Origin: Paraburkholderia sp. Ac-20340
GTDB taxonomy: Bacteria; Pseudomonadota; Gammaproteobacteria; Burkholderiales; Burkholderiaceae
Reading direction: 5' to 3'
DNA length: 64,000 bases
Assembly: GCF_017104965.1 (NCBI RefSeq)
Contig: NZ_JAAGPR010000001.1
Span: 62,001 to 126,000 of the forward strand
Below the pieces are notes generated by a model. That model did no database searches and had not been told where the DNA came from. It was given only the letters and a program-made list of their open reading frames with translations. Shown in pieces: positions 44,372 to 55,118 of the stretch. The translations under genes and the position numbers were made by a program. How positions within the stretch are numbered: position 1 is the stretch's first letter; every line of letters starts with the position of its first letter.

Positions 44372-44527
44372 GGCGTGCCCCAGATTGAAGGCGAATTCAT
44401 TATAGCCGAAGGGCTGCACCGCCCGTTAGACGGGGTTTTCAGGGATTTTCGCGCTGCCCGGCAAGTTTGCTGAAAAGGCCGCCAAAAAGCGCCAGATCGA
44501 ATCGGCGGCATCACGCAAAACGCATCT

Positions 44528-44548
44528 TGCCCCCCCCGAGGGGGGGCA
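44528..44548. repeat. Very stable G/C hairpin in luxR-cupin spacer
   Basis: TGCCCCCCC and GGGGGGGCA form a perfect 9-bp stem over a 3-nt loop CGA. It sits 80 nt before the cupin ATG. No T-run follows. It could be part of an mRNA leader or a sequence prone to slippage because of the homopolymer runs. Confidence 0.6.
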
Positions 44549-44628
44549 TACCGGCGCGGCGCGACCCGGCAACATGGCCGCACCGATTCAATCAATGCGT
44601 CAAAACGACGCCCGATACAGGAACACAC

Positions 44629-44976
44629 ATGAGCAAGCTGATTCAGGACATCAAGGAACTGGGCGCAGGTCTGGGCGATTTCACCAAGCTCGACTACGGC
44701 ATGGACGAAGGCGACTGGCGCGCGGCCGAAGGCAAGAACGGCGGCTACGTGATCGGCTGGTGGGAAGGCAAGGTCGGTTCGGTCGAATTCCCGGAGACGG
44801 GCGCGGACGAAGCCTGCTGGCTCGTCGAGGGCAAGGTCGCACTGACCGATGCCAATGGCGCACGCAAGGAATTCTCGGCCGGTCAGGGCTATCTGCTGCC
44901 GAAGGGCTTCGCAGGCAAGTGGGAAACCATCGAAGACGCCAAGAAGTTCTACGTCCTGCTCGAACCGCAACAATAA
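44629..44976 (+). CDS. Cupin-domain protein (DUF861/EutQ-like)
   Basis: 115 residues of a single cupin fold: GGYVIGWWEGKVGSVEFPETGADEACWLVEGKVALTDANG and FSAGQGYLLPKGFAGKWET. The family includes (S)-ureidoglycine aminohydrolase-like and EutQ-like cupins. The start at 44629 follows AGGAACACAC. It lies 111 nt upstream of the FAD-dependent oxidoreductase and is probably co-transcribed. A supporting role in amine or guanidino catabolism is inferred from position only. Confidence 0.85.
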   Translation: MSKLIQDIKELGAGLGDFTKLDYGMDEGDWRAAEGKNGGYVIGWWEGKVGSVEFPETGADEACWLVEGKVALTDANGARKEFSAGQGYLLPKGFAGKWETIEDAKKFYVLLEPQQ

Positions 44977-45087
44977 ACGTTGCGATAAACGTCGCGGCCA
45001 CGCTCGCGACTTTCATCGCAAGCCGCGCCCCGCTTCGATAGCGAACGGCGCGGCGCCGTCCCCCTCGCTTTATGCAGTGAAGCCATC

Positions 45088-46566
45088 ATGAGTGACAGCG
45101 CACAACTCTACGAAGCCGGCATCGCCACGCCGCCCTCCACGCCCGCCGCCGCACGCGAAAAGTCGCGCAAGCCCGTCGAACTCGGCGTCGAAGAGGCGCT
45201 GTCGCGCACGAAGCTTTCGCCTTACTGGCTCGACAATCCGGCGCAACCGCCCGCCGAGCCGAAACTCACTTTCGACACGCAAGCCGATCTGCTGATCGTC
45301 GGCGGCGGTTTTACGGGTCTGTGGGCTGCCGTGCAGGCCAAGGAGCAGATGCCCGATCTGGATGTCGTGGTGATCGAAGCGGGACGTGTGGCACACGGCG
45401 CATCGGGTCGCGCGGGCGGCATTATTTCGACTTCGGTGATGCACGGCCTGCCCAATGCGGTGCGCGTGTTCCCGAACGACATCAAGCAACTCGAAGAATT
45501 CGGCCATCGCAATCTGGATGGTTTCGAAGAGACGCTCAAGCGCTACAACATCGACGCCGATATCGAATGGAACGGCGAGATGACCGTGGCCGTCGATCCC
45601 GATCACGTCGAGCATCTGCAGGCCGATTACGATCTGCACACCGAATACGGCCATAACGTCGAACTGCTCGACGGCAAAGCCACGCGCGAGCAACTGGATT
45701 CGCCGCTGTTCGCGGGCGCCCTCTGGTCGCGCAATCGCAGCGGCATCGTGCATCCGGCCAAGCTCGCCTGGGGTCTCAAGCGTGCGGCGCTTTCGCTGGG
45801 CGTGCGTCTGTATGAATACAGCCCGCTGCTCGAAGTCACCGACGAAGGCCAGACGGTCTTCGTCAAGACGCCCGAAGGCAGCGTGCGCGCGCCGCGCGTG
45901 CTGTTTGGCAGCGGCACGGCCAAAGTGGGTATCGCCGATATCAACCGCCGCGTGCTGCAGGTTCGCGATCACGTGCTGGCCACCGAGCCGCTCACCGAAG
46001 AACAGCTCGCGCGTATTGGCTGGAAGAATCGTCAGGGTATTTACGACACGCGCACGCAGCTCAATTATTTCCGCCTCACGAAGAACAACAACATTATCTT
46101 TGGCGGTCTGGTGAGCTATCACTTCGATGGCGATCCCAATCCGCCTCAGGATGAAAAGCGCGAAACCTATTACCGGCTCGCGCAGGCGTTCTACAACACT
46201 TTCCCGCAGCTCGCCGACGTGCGCTTCTCGCACGCGTGGGGCGGCCCGATCGATTACTGCTCGCGCGGTTCGGTGTTTGCGAAGCGTTATCTCGGCGAGA
46301 AGGCCGTGTTCGTTGCCGGTTATACGGGCTTTGGCGTGGCGGCGAGCCGCTTCGGCGCCTTCATGGGTCTGAACCTGCTGTTCGATCGCCAGAGCCCGGA
46401 ACGCGATCTCGACATCGCCAAACTGAGCCCGACCTATATTCCGCCGGAGCCGGTGCGCTGGCTGGCGGCCAAGGTCACTTTCCACGCCTTCGATGGCGCG
46501 GATGCCGAAGGCGGCTGGAAGCGGGCCTGGATCAAGGGCATCAAGGCCCTGGGCTTTCCGATGTGA
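45088..46566 (+). CDS. FAD-dependent oxidoreductase (PuuB/DadA-like)
   Basis: A 492-residue flavoenzyme with the dinucleotide-binding motif VGGGFTGL at residues 71-78, VIEAGRVAHGASGRAGGI for FAD ribose contact, and the C-terminal FAD motif VFVAGYTGFGVAASR. The DAO fold fits gamma-glutamylputrescine oxidase, glycine oxidase or related amine oxidases. A 65-residue N-terminal extension precedes the fold. Together with the ALDH and the ureohydrolase it suggests oxidative removal of an amine to an aldehyde, then to an acid. The LysR gene follows 60 nt downstream. Confidence 0.88.
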   Translation: MSDSAQLYEAGIATPPSTPAAAREKSRKPVELGVEEALSRTKLSPYWLDNPAQPPAEPKLTFDTQADLLIVGGGFTGLWAAVQAKEQMPDLDVVVIEAGRVAHGASGRAGGIISTSVMHGLPNAVRVFPNDIKQLEEFGHRNLDGFEETLKRYNIDADIEWNGEMTVAVDPDHVEHLQADYDLHTEYGHNVELLDGKATREQLDSPLFAGALWSRNRSGIVHPAKLAWGLKRAALSLGVRLYEYSPLLEVTDEGQTVFVKTPEGSVRAPRVLFGSGTAKVGIADINRRVLQVRDHVLATEPLTEEQLARIGWKNRQGIYDTRTQLNYFRLTKNNNIIFGGLVSYHFDGDPNPPQDEKRETYYRLAQAFYNTFPQLADVRFSHAWGGPIDYCSRGSVFAKRYLGEKAVFVAGYTGFGVAASRFGAFMGLNLLFDRQSPERDLDIAKLSPTYIPPEPVRWLAAKVTFHAFDGADAEGGWKRAWIKGIKALGFPM

Positions 46567-46626
46567 TGTGAAGCGCAAGGCGGCGTTCGCATTCGACGGG
46601 CGCCGCCGCAGTGAGTAGACAGCGGC

Positions 46627-47556
46627 ATGTTTTCCAATACTTCCGATCTCGACCTGCGCCTCGTGCGGGTCTTCCTCGCCGTGGTGGACGCGCGCGGCAT
46701 TACCGCCGCCGAAGCGACGCTCGGCGTACGCCAGTCCACCATCAGCTCGCAGCTTTCCGCGCTGGAAGCGCGCGTGGGCTTCACGCTTTGCGAGCGCGGG
46801 CGCGGCGGTTTTCGCCTGACGTCGAAGGGCGAGCGCTTCGTGAGTTCGGCGCGTGCGCTGGTGTCCGCCACTTCGCAGTTCGTCGCGCAGGTGCGCGATA
46901 TCGACCGCAAACTGGTAGGCACGCTGTCGATCGGCCTGATCGGGCAGGCTTCGCATGTGGAGAACGTGCGGCTTGCCGAGTCAATTGGCGCGTTTCGCAA
47001 ACGCGATCAGGCGGTGCGCTTCGCGATGCGCGTGGCGCCGCCGCAGGAGCTTGAAGAAAGCCTCGTGAACCAGCAGCTCGATCTGGCGATTGGCTACTTC
47101 TGGCATCGCGTGGCGGGGCTGAGCTATACCGAGCTTTTCAGCGAACGCCAGGTGATCTGCTGCGGGCGTGGTCATCCGCTCTTTCACGAAGGCCCGGATG
47201 TGACGCTCGACGATCTGCGCGTGCACGACTGGATCTGGCGCAGTTATCCCGTGCCCGAAGAACTCGCGAGTATCGGCGAACGGCAGGTCACGGCGATTGC
47301 GGACAGTATCGACGCCGCCACGGTGCTGATTCTTTCCGGCAGCCATATCGGCTATCTACCCGAGCATCACGCGCAACCCTTCGAACAACGCGGATTGATT
47401 CGCGTGCTGGGGCGCACGGCTTTCGGTTTCGATGTGCCGCTGCATCTGGCCGTCAAACGCGGCGCCGCCGATAAACCCATCGTGCGCGCATTCTGCGAAG
47501 ACCTGCTCAACGTGTATGGCGCACAAAGCGTGGAGGAAGAACGCGCGTGTGCCTGA
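46627..47556 (+). CDS. LysR-family transcriptional regulator
   Basis: A 309-residue LTTR. The HTH region DLDLRLVRVFLAVVDARGITAAEATLGVRQSTISSQLSALEARVGF is followed by a full effector domain. It is encoded in the same direction as, and between, the FAD oxidoreductase and the NCS1 permease, unlike the divergent LTTRs elsewhere in the window. It may therefore be read from the upstream promoter and control the permease 216 nt downstream. The ribosome site is weak. Confidence 0.9.
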   Translation: MFSNTSDLDLRLVRVFLAVVDARGITAAEATLGVRQSTISSQLSALEARVGFTLCERGRGGFRLTSKGERFVSSARALVSATSQFVAQVRDIDRKLVGTLSIGLIGQASHVENVRLAESIGAFRKRDQAVRFAMRVAPPQELEESLVNQQLDLAIGYFWHRVAGLSYTELFSERQVICCGRGHPLFHEGPDVTLDDLRVHDWIWRSYPVPEELASIGERQVTAIADSIDAATVLILSGSHIGYLPEHHAQPFEQRGLIRVLGRTAFGFDVPLHLAVKRGAADKPIVRAFCEDLLNVYGAQSVEEERACA

Positions 47557-47581
47557 TCGATATCGATGTGCGTGCAACCAT

Positions 47582-47611
47582 AAAAAAAGCGGCCGGGAAA
47601 ACATTGGCCGC
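47582..47611 (-). terminator. Minus-facing hairpin with T-run
   Basis: On the minus strand GCGGCC-N11-GGCCGC is followed by seven T. It faces away from any recognised minus-strand gene, so its role is unclear. It might insulate the permease promoter from antisense transcription. Confidence 0.3.
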
Positions 47612-47772
47612 GCATGAAGTGAACGTTTGAAATACGCAATATGGCGCGCATTCGAGTGAATTAGAGTGACCGCCAGAGATGAGGACAGTGCGCGGCCCTG
47701 ACCGCGCGACGGGATACCGGCAAGGCGCAAGACACCAGAACGCCAGAGCCAAGCCCCAAGGAGTGAGACACC

Positions 47773-49380
47773 ATGGCAGACAACACCAGCATCACGCAGA
47801 TCGAGACCTTCGGTTTCGAGCGTATTCCCGACAAGTCGCGCTATGCACGACCTATCGATCTTTTCCGGCTGCTGTTCGGCGGCTGCAATACCTTTTCGAC
47901 TTCGGTGCTGGGCGCGTTCCCGGTGCTCGTCGGCCTGTCGTTCAAGGCGAGCCTGTGGTCGATCGTGATCGGCGTGCTGGCCGGCACCTTTATCCTCGCG
48001 CCGATGAGTTCGTTCGGCCCGCGCAACGGCACCAGCGACCCGGTTTCGTCGGGCGCGCACTTCGGCATTCATGGCCGGATCGTCGGTTCGTTCCTCGCGA
48101 TTCTTACGTCTGTCGCGTTCTTCTCGCTCGCCGTGTGGAGTTCGGGTGATGCGCTCGTGGGTGGCGCGCACAATATGGTGGGCCTGCCGCAGAACGGCTG
48201 GACGCTCGGCATCGCCTACATGGTGTTTGCCGTGCTCGTGCTGGTCGTGTGCATCTACGGCTTCCGCTTCATGCTGTGGGTGAACAAGATCGCCGTGTGG
48301 GCCGCGAGCCTGATGTTCGTGGTCGGCGCGTTTGCGTTCAAGGGCACGTTCGACGTGCATTACGCCGGCACGCTTCATCAGGGCAGCGCGGGCTTCTGGG
48401 CCGCGTTTATCGGCGCGGTGCTGGTGGCGCTGAGCAACCCGGTGTCGTTCGCCTCGACGCTCGGCGACTGGGCCCGCTACATTCCGCAGACCACGCCGCG
48501 TTATCGCGTGATGGGCGCCGTGTACGCCGCGCAGATCGCCACCTTCGTGCCGTTCTTCTTCGGCCTCGCGACGGCGACCATCATCGCCACGCACGCACCG
48601 AGCTTCATCACTTCGAACGACTACGTGGGCGGTTTGCTGGCCGTGTCGCCGCGCTGGTTCCTGCTGCCGATGTGCCTGATCGCGATCATCGGCGGGATGT
48701 CGACGGGCACGACCGCGCTCTACGGCACGGGCCTCGATATGTCGAGCATGTTCCCCAAGTACCTCAACCGCGTGGGCGCCACGCTGCTGATCGGTACGCT
48801 GGCGATTGCGTTCATTTTTATCGGCCGCTTCGCGTTCAATCTGGTGGAGAGCGTGTCGACGTTCTCGACGCTGATCTGCACGTTCAGCTGCCCGTGGATG
48901 GCGATCATGGTGATCGGCTATATGCAGCGCCGCGGCTTCTATCTCGGCGACGATCTGCAGGTGTTCAATCGTGGCGGCCGCGGCGGTCATTACTGGTTCA
49001 CGCATGGCTGGAACCTGCGCGCGATGGGCGCGTGGCTGCCGGCGGCGTTCCTGGGTCTGTCGTTCGTGAACCTGCCGGACCAGTTTGTCGGACCGCTGGG
49101 CAATCTTGCGGGCGGCTGCGATCTGAGTGTGCCGGTGTCGTTTGTGGTGGGCGGTCTGCTGTATCTGGCGCTGCTGTGGATGTTCCCGGAACCCGATGGC
49201 GTCTACGGTCCGCAAGGCCGACGCTTCGTGCGCGGCGGCAAGGCTGCAGCGGCGGCGAAGGTGACGCCGGTGACGGCGCGCGTGGTGACGCAAGCCGTGA
49301 CGAAAACCGGCCATCAGCGCGACGAACACGAGACGGCTGGCATGCGTTCGGTGCAGGGTGTGCGCGAGTACGCCGAGTAA
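47773..49380 (+). CDS. NCS1-family purine/cytosine-type permease
   Basis: A 535-residue, 12-TM nucleobase:cation symporter-1 family carrier. FGFERIPDKSRYARPIDLFRLLFGGCNTFSTSVLGAFPVLVGLSF is the typical start, with MSSFGPRNGTSDPVSSGAHFGIHGRIVGSF in the substrate-binding region. AAGGAGTGAGACACC precedes the ATG. NCS1 carriers import cytosine, allantoin, hydantoins and related compounds. In this locus the ligand may be a guanidino or ureido compound, which is inference. A hairpin with T-run (49,414-49,444) follows the stop. Confidence 0.9.
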   Translation: MADNTSITQIETFGFERIPDKSRYARPIDLFRLLFGGCNTFSTSVLGAFPVLVGLSFKASLWSIVIGVLAGTFILAPMSSFGPRNGTSDPVSSGAHFGIHGRIVGSFLAILTSVAFFSLAVWSSGDALVGGAHNMVGLPQNGWTLGIAYMVFAVLVLVVCIYGFRFMLWVNKIAVWAASLMFVVGAFAFKGTFDVHYAGTLHQGSAGFWAAFIGAVLVALSNPVSFASTLGDWARYIPQTTPRYRVMGAVYAAQIATFVPFFFGLATATIIATHAPSFITSNDYVGGLLAVSPRWFLLPMCLIAIIGGMSTGTTALYGTGLDMSSMFPKYLNRVGATLLIGTLAIAFIFIGRFAFNLVESVSTFSTLICTFSCPWMAIMVIGYMQRRGFYLGDDLQVFNRGGRGGHYWFTHGWNLRAMGAWLPAAFLGLSFVNLPDQFVGPLGNLAGGCDLSVPVSFVVGGLLYLALLWMFPEPDGVYGPQGRRFVRGGKAAAAAKVTPVTARVVTQAVTKTGHQRDEHETAGMRSVQGVREYAE

Positions 49381-49413
49381 GCCGCGCTTGCGCAGGTAAA
49401 ACAGGGGAAATGA

Positions 49414-49444
49414 ACGGCCGGCGCGCTTGAGCGTCGGCCGTTTT
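49414..49444 (+). terminator. Terminator of the permease gene
   Basis: ACGGCCG and CGGCCGT arms, with an internal GCGC/GCGT extension around TTGA, are followed by TTTT. It is placed 34 nt after the NCS1 permease stop and fits an intrinsic terminator. Confidence 0.65.
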
Positions 49445-51205
<1,761 letters not shown>

Positions 51206-51222
51206 GGCAGTCTCGTAGTTTT

Positions 51223-51262
51223 AAAAAAGCCCGCTCCGGTTTGATGCCGGAGCGGGCTTTTT
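51223..51262 (+). terminator. Intrinsic terminator after argG
   Basis: GCCCGCTCCGG and CCGGAGCGGGC form an 11-bp perfect stem with a 7-nt loop, flanked by AAAAAA upstream and TTTTT downstream. It is strong for argG and usable in both directions. Confidence 0.92.
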
Positions 51263-51633
51263 GTTTTTGGTGCTTTGGTGCTGCGGCTCGATGACACGGA
51301 ATGGTGCTTATCCAGGCGCAAGCTGCCATATCAAAACAAAAGGCGCACTCAATCCAGAAGATCAACATGCGCTTTCATTGTTGAAGCGCTAATTCATGGT
51401 GCATCAGAATGCCGGTCATAGTTTCCGGACGGATTTATTCTTTTCCGTATTGCGGCATTATTTACTTTCCCGATCAAGAGTTTCCAGCCTGTGCTTCCAA
51501 TGCCTGATTTAATTCTTACACTAAAAAGACTTTCTGCATTGCTGTAATCAGATTCGTAAGATATTCTCGGCGCATTAATAAACGGCGCCTTGGCAGTTCG
51601 CTGTGGCATAGCCTGACCACTCTTGATGCAACC
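51263..51633. other. AT-rich gap upstream of vgrG
   Basis: About 370 bp, noticeably poorer in GC than the flanks. A minus-strand frame of 71 codons (51,394-51,609) is open but has no recognised family and a weak ribosome site. The region probably carries the vgrG promoter; I could not fix its -10 and -35. Confidence 0.35.
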
Positions 51634-54141
51634 ATGAATGATCTGTCCGCGTTTGCGCACGGTGCGTTTTTCATGCAGGACAAGCGCCTGCTCGCCTTGA
51701 GCTTTCCACACGACGACGCCCCTTCAGCCGTTGATTCGTATGGCCGGCGTCGCACGGTCGCGTTCGTTGTCGAGAGGCTCGTCGCTCATGAAGGTCTCGG
51801 TATCGACTTTCGTTTCGAGCTGACGTTGCTCGGCAACGAAGCCGGCGTGATGCTCGACGACATGCTCGGCAAGTTGCTGGCCGTTGCGCTCGTGCGCCCC
51901 GATGGCGGTGCGCGCTATTTCAGCGGTTATTGCACTGAATTTGCGCTCGTTGGCAGTGACGTTTCGATTGCGCAATATCGCGCGGTGCTGCGTCCCTGGA
52001 GCGAATTCCTCAAGACCCGTATCAACAATCGCCTGTTTCTCGCGCAGCCGTTGCAGCAGCAGATCGCCACGATCCTCGCCGACTATCCGGCTCTCGCTCC
52101 CGCGTGGGAGTGGCGCGTGCGCGGCGACGATCCGTCGCGAACGATGAACGTGCAGGGCGGTGGCCTTGGCGAAAGCGACTGGAATTACGTCGTTCGTCAT
52201 CTCGAAGCTGCGGGCTATCTATATTGGTGGGAGCACGGCGAGCAGGGCATGCGGCTCGTCATCGGCGACGACAGCACGGTGCAGTGCAATCCGGTCGATG
52301 GCGCGTCTGCGCAGATCCGCTTCCAGTCGCATGGCGGCCCTCAAGAGGAAGACGCCATTTCCAGCTGGTCGGGCAAGCGGGTTTTGTCGGCCGGTAGCTA
52401 TAGCGCCACGGCGTTCGATTTCAAATCGCCACGCGCGGCTCATGCGCAACTTCCGACGCTTCAAGCCTCCGGGGTGGCGCCTGCGGTCGACCATCACGAG
52501 TACGTTGGGCATTACGGCTTCAGCAAAGAAGCCCAGGCGGGCGACGCCGTCACGCGGCTACGCATGGAAGAGATCGAGGCCGCGTCACAGCGCTTCGAAG
52601 CCGTCGGCAACCATCACGGCATTATGCCGGGGCGCTGGTTCGAGCTGGCCGATCATTTTAGTGCCGCGTCGGCGCGCGCGCAGGACCACGAATATCTGAT
52701 TCTCGAAGCGCATCACGAAGCTTCGAATAACTATCTGCAGGCCGATGGGGGCAAACCCGAGTACCGCAACCGCTTCATCGCCCTGCGCCGCGATACGCCG
52801 TGGCGTCCAGGACGCGGCCAGAACAGCGAGCCGCTGCGCATCCAGGCGCCTCAAACGGCGACGATTGCCGGTAACAGCGACGCAGGCAGCGTCGATGTCG
52901 ACGAATACGGCCGCGTGCGTGTGATCTTTCATTGGGATCGCGCCACGCAGCAGAGCGCGCGCATTCGCGTGGCTTCCGGCTGGGCGGGCGGCGAGAAGGG
53001 CATGGTGGCCCATCCTCGCGTGGGCAGCGAAGCGGTTCTGATGTTCCTCGACGGTAATCCCGATCGTCCGATCGTGACGGCCACCACGTACAACGGCAAC
53101 CGCATGCCGCCTTGGGCGCTGCCGGATCAGCACGTGCTCACAGGCCTGCGGAGCCGCGAACTGTCCGCCGATGCTGGCAACCAGGCCGGCGGTCGCTCCA
53201 ATCACATCCTGCTCGACGATACGGCGCAGCAGTTGCAACTGAAGTTGCGCAGCGACACCGACGCCAGCGAACTGACGCTTGGCCACAACGTGCGCATCGA
53301 CGATACGCAAGGGCGCACCGACCAGCGCGCCCGCGGCTTCGAACTGCGCACCGATGCGCACGGCGCTGTGCGCGCGGCTAAAGGTTTGCTGATCACCAGC
53401 GAAGCGCGCCCAGAAGCCCGAGCGCACGCAACCGATATGGGCGAGACGACCGCGCGCCTGGCGAAGGCGCAGGATCTGCACGGAACCTTGTCGGGATCGG
53501 CACATGAAGTGAAGGCGCAGCAGAGCGGCGATCAGGATGCGGTGCGCGATGCCCTGAAGACGCAGAACGAAGCGCTGCGCGGCAGCGGCGGCAATCCGCA
53601 ACAGGGTGAATTTCCCGAGTTCGCGCAACCGCATCTGACACTGGCCAGCCCTGCGGGTATCGAGACGACGACCTCGGGTTCGACGCACTTCGCCAGCGAC
53701 CGGCATATCGCGCTGACGAGCGGCGAGCACACGAGTATCGCAGCCGGCCAGAGCATGCTGGTCAGCGCGCACGACGCGGTGCGCGTGGCCGCGTTCGAGA
53801 AGGGCATCAAGCTGGTCGCCGCCGCTGCGGACATCGACATTCAGGCGCTCAAGAACACCATCAACGTGCTGGCAAAGCTCGACGTGAAGGTCGACGCCAA
53901 CCGAATCACCTTGACCGCCAAAGAAGAAGTCCTGATCAATGGCGGCACCAGCTATACGCGCTGGAATAGCGCCGGCATCACCCACGGCACCAACGGCGCA
54001 TTCACGACGCACGCCGCGTCGCACGGCTTCGTCGGCCCTGACAGCCTCCCCGTTCCTGCACAGGCGCTGCCGGGCACGCCCTGCGCGCCTTGCATGGTCA
54101 ATGCGGCCTCGATGGCGTCGCCTTTCGCAGCCAAGGCTTGA
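51634..54141 (+). CDS. vgrG: T6SS spike protein VgrG (TssI)
   Basis: 835 residues. The gp27/gp44-like base (about 1-390; MLDDMLGKLLAVALV, SDWNYVVRHLEAAGYLYWW, YRNRFIAL) is followed by the gp5 OB domain (QTATIAGNSDAGSVDVDEYGRVRVIFHWD, then GMVAHPRVGSEAVLMFLDGNPDRPIV) at about 405-490. A long DUF2345 extension (about 660-790; ALTSGEHTSIAAGQSMLVSAHDAVRVAAFEKGIKLVAAAADI) forms the beta-helical tip. No extra catalytic domain is visible at the C-terminus, so the effector is carried separately, by the Tle1 gene downstream. No tssA-M genes lie in the window: it is an orphan vgrG locus. Confidence 0.95.
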   Translation: MNDLSAFAHGAFFMQDKRLLALSFPHDDAPSAVDSYGRRRTVAFVVERLVAHEGLGIDFRFELTLLGNEAGVMLDDMLGKLLAVALVRPDGGARYFSGYCTEFALVGSDVSIAQYRAVLRPWSEFLKTRINNRLFLAQPLQQQIATILADYPALAPAWEWRVRGDDPSRTMNVQGGGLGESDWNYVVRHLEAAGYLYWWEHGEQGMRLVIGDDSTVQCNPVDGASAQIRFQSHGGPQEEDAISSWSGKRVLSAGSYSATAFDFKSPRAAHAQLPTLQASGVAPAVDHHEYVGHYGFSKEAQAGDAVTRLRMEEIEAASQRFEAVGNHHGIMPGRWFELADHFSAASARAQDHEYLILEAHHEASNNYLQADGGKPEYRNRFIALRRDTPWRPGRGQNSEPLRIQAPQTATIAGNSDAGSVDVDEYGRVRVIFHWDRATQQSARIRVASGWAGGEKGMVAHPRVGSEAVLMFLDGNPDRPIVTATTYNGNRMPPWALPDQHVLTGLRSRELSADAGNQAGGRSNHILLDDTAQQLQLKLRSDTDASELTLGHNVRIDDTQGRTDQRARGFELRTDAHGAVRAAKGLLITSEARPEARAHATDMGETTARLAKAQDLHGTLSGSAHEVKAQQSGDQDAVRDALKTQNEALRGSGGNPQQGEFPEFAQPHLTLASPAGIETTTSGSTHFASDRHIALTSGEHTSIAAGQSMLVSAHDAVRVAAFEKGIKLVAAAADIDIQALKNTINVLAKLDVKVDANRITLTAKEEVLINGGTSYTRWNSAGITHGTNGAFTTHAASHGFVGPDSLPVPAQALPGTPCAPCMVNAASMASPFAAKA

Positions 54142-54154
54142 GGGGAGTTCACGC

Positions 54155-55081
54155 ATGACGTTCGAGATTCAAACCGGTCCGGCGCGCCGGATCATCGATG
54201 CGGTTCTCGCGGGTGGGGAAGGCTTGCACGCCTATGTACTCGTCGATGGCGCGTTGCTGCAAACGCAGAACGTCGCGCAGCGGGAACGCTGGCCGACGTT
54301 TGCAGCCCTGTCGCTGCTGGCGAATGCCGATCTCGACGCGCAGGCCGTTGGGCCGTTGCTGTTCGAGTTGCCGCTGGAGGATGAGGGGGATGAGGCAGAC
54401 GATGGCGGCATCGTCTGGGACGCTTCGAGCGTGATCGTTTCGCCGCTCACGCTCGGGGCGCTGGCCGCGCATCTCACGCCGATGCTTGATGTGCAGCTCG
54501 AGCAGATGGACCGCACGATGCTGATGCGTTTCTTCGATCCGCGTGTGTTGCCGTTCTGGCTCGACATCTTGCCAGCGGATCATGTTGCGTGGCTCGCGCG
54601 CGGTGTGCACGGCTGGATTTATCGTGACGCGCGTCGGAACCTGAGCGTGGCGCGCATCAAGGCGGCGTGCAAGGCTGGCGAACTCGCCGCCGCCGCCCGC
54701 TTTCCGCTGCAATTGTCGCAACAGCAGGAGGACGATCTGCTCGCCGCCTGCTATCCGTACACGTTGCTCGAACGCCTGCGTAGCGAGTTCGCCTCGTTGA
54801 TGCAACGTGTGCCGCTGGCAAACCAGTACGACTTCGTGTGCGAGCAGCTCGATCGGTTCCGCGCGCATGGCGAGGACAGCCCGGCGTCTTTGCTCACCTG
54901 GTACGAACTGGCGTTAACTTACGGACCGCGTTTCGACGAACTTCCTGCCGTGCAGCCGATGATCGCCGCGCTCGATGAAGGGCTGGATTTCGCGCAGGCG
55001 CTCGCACTCGTGCCGCCCGGCGAATGGGCGCGCATGCAAGCCGAAACGCAGCCCGGCATTCAGACCGAAGCAGCAAATTAA
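54155..55081 (+). CDS. DUF4123 effector-loading adaptor (Tap-1/TEC-like)
   Basis: A 308-residue protein. The N-terminal half (about 20-150: HAYVLVDGALLQTQN, LDVQLEQMDRTMLMRFFDPRVLPFWLDIL) is a DUF4123 domain. DUF4123 proteins act as chaperones that load effectors onto a cognate VgrG. The start at 54155 has GGGGAG upstream and lies 13 nt after the vgrG stop, indicating one transcript. Position between VgrG and the lipase supports a Tle1-loading role. Confidence 0.88.
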   Translation: MTFEIQTGPARRIIDAVLAGGEGLHAYVLVDGALLQTQNVAQRERWPTFAALSLLANADLDAQAVGPLLFELPLEDEGDEADDGGIVWDASSVIVSPLTLGALAAHLTPMLDVQLEQMDRTMLMRFFDPRVLPFWLDILPADHVAWLARGVHGWIYRDARRNLSVARIKAACKAGELAAAARFPLQLSQQQEDDLLAACYPYTLLERLRSEFASLMQRVPLANQYDFVCEQLDRFRAHGEDSPASLLTWYELALTYGPRFDELPAVQPMIAALDEGLDFAQALALVPPGEWARMQAETQPGIQTEAAN

Positions 55082-55118
55082 AACGAATCAGGCGTCCACG
55101 GGACGCCGCCGACATTCC

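Noticed and set aside
45070..46956. 628-codon minus-strand frame opposite the FAD oxidoreductase
   Set aside because: Same antisense composition artefact; the plus-strand frame carries FAD motifs.
47356..49329. 657-codon minus-strand frame opposite the NCS1 permease
   Set aside because: Arg/His/Ala/Glu-rich antisense of a clear membrane carrier; no motif and no ribosome site.
51394..51609. 71-codon minus-strand frame in the argG-vgrG gap
   Set aside because: Composition looks partly coding, but the ribosome site is weak and no family is recognised; left as part of the gap description.
52585..54156. 523-codon minus-strand frame opposite vgrG
   Set aside because: Antisense of the VgrG OB and DUF2345 domains; no independent support.
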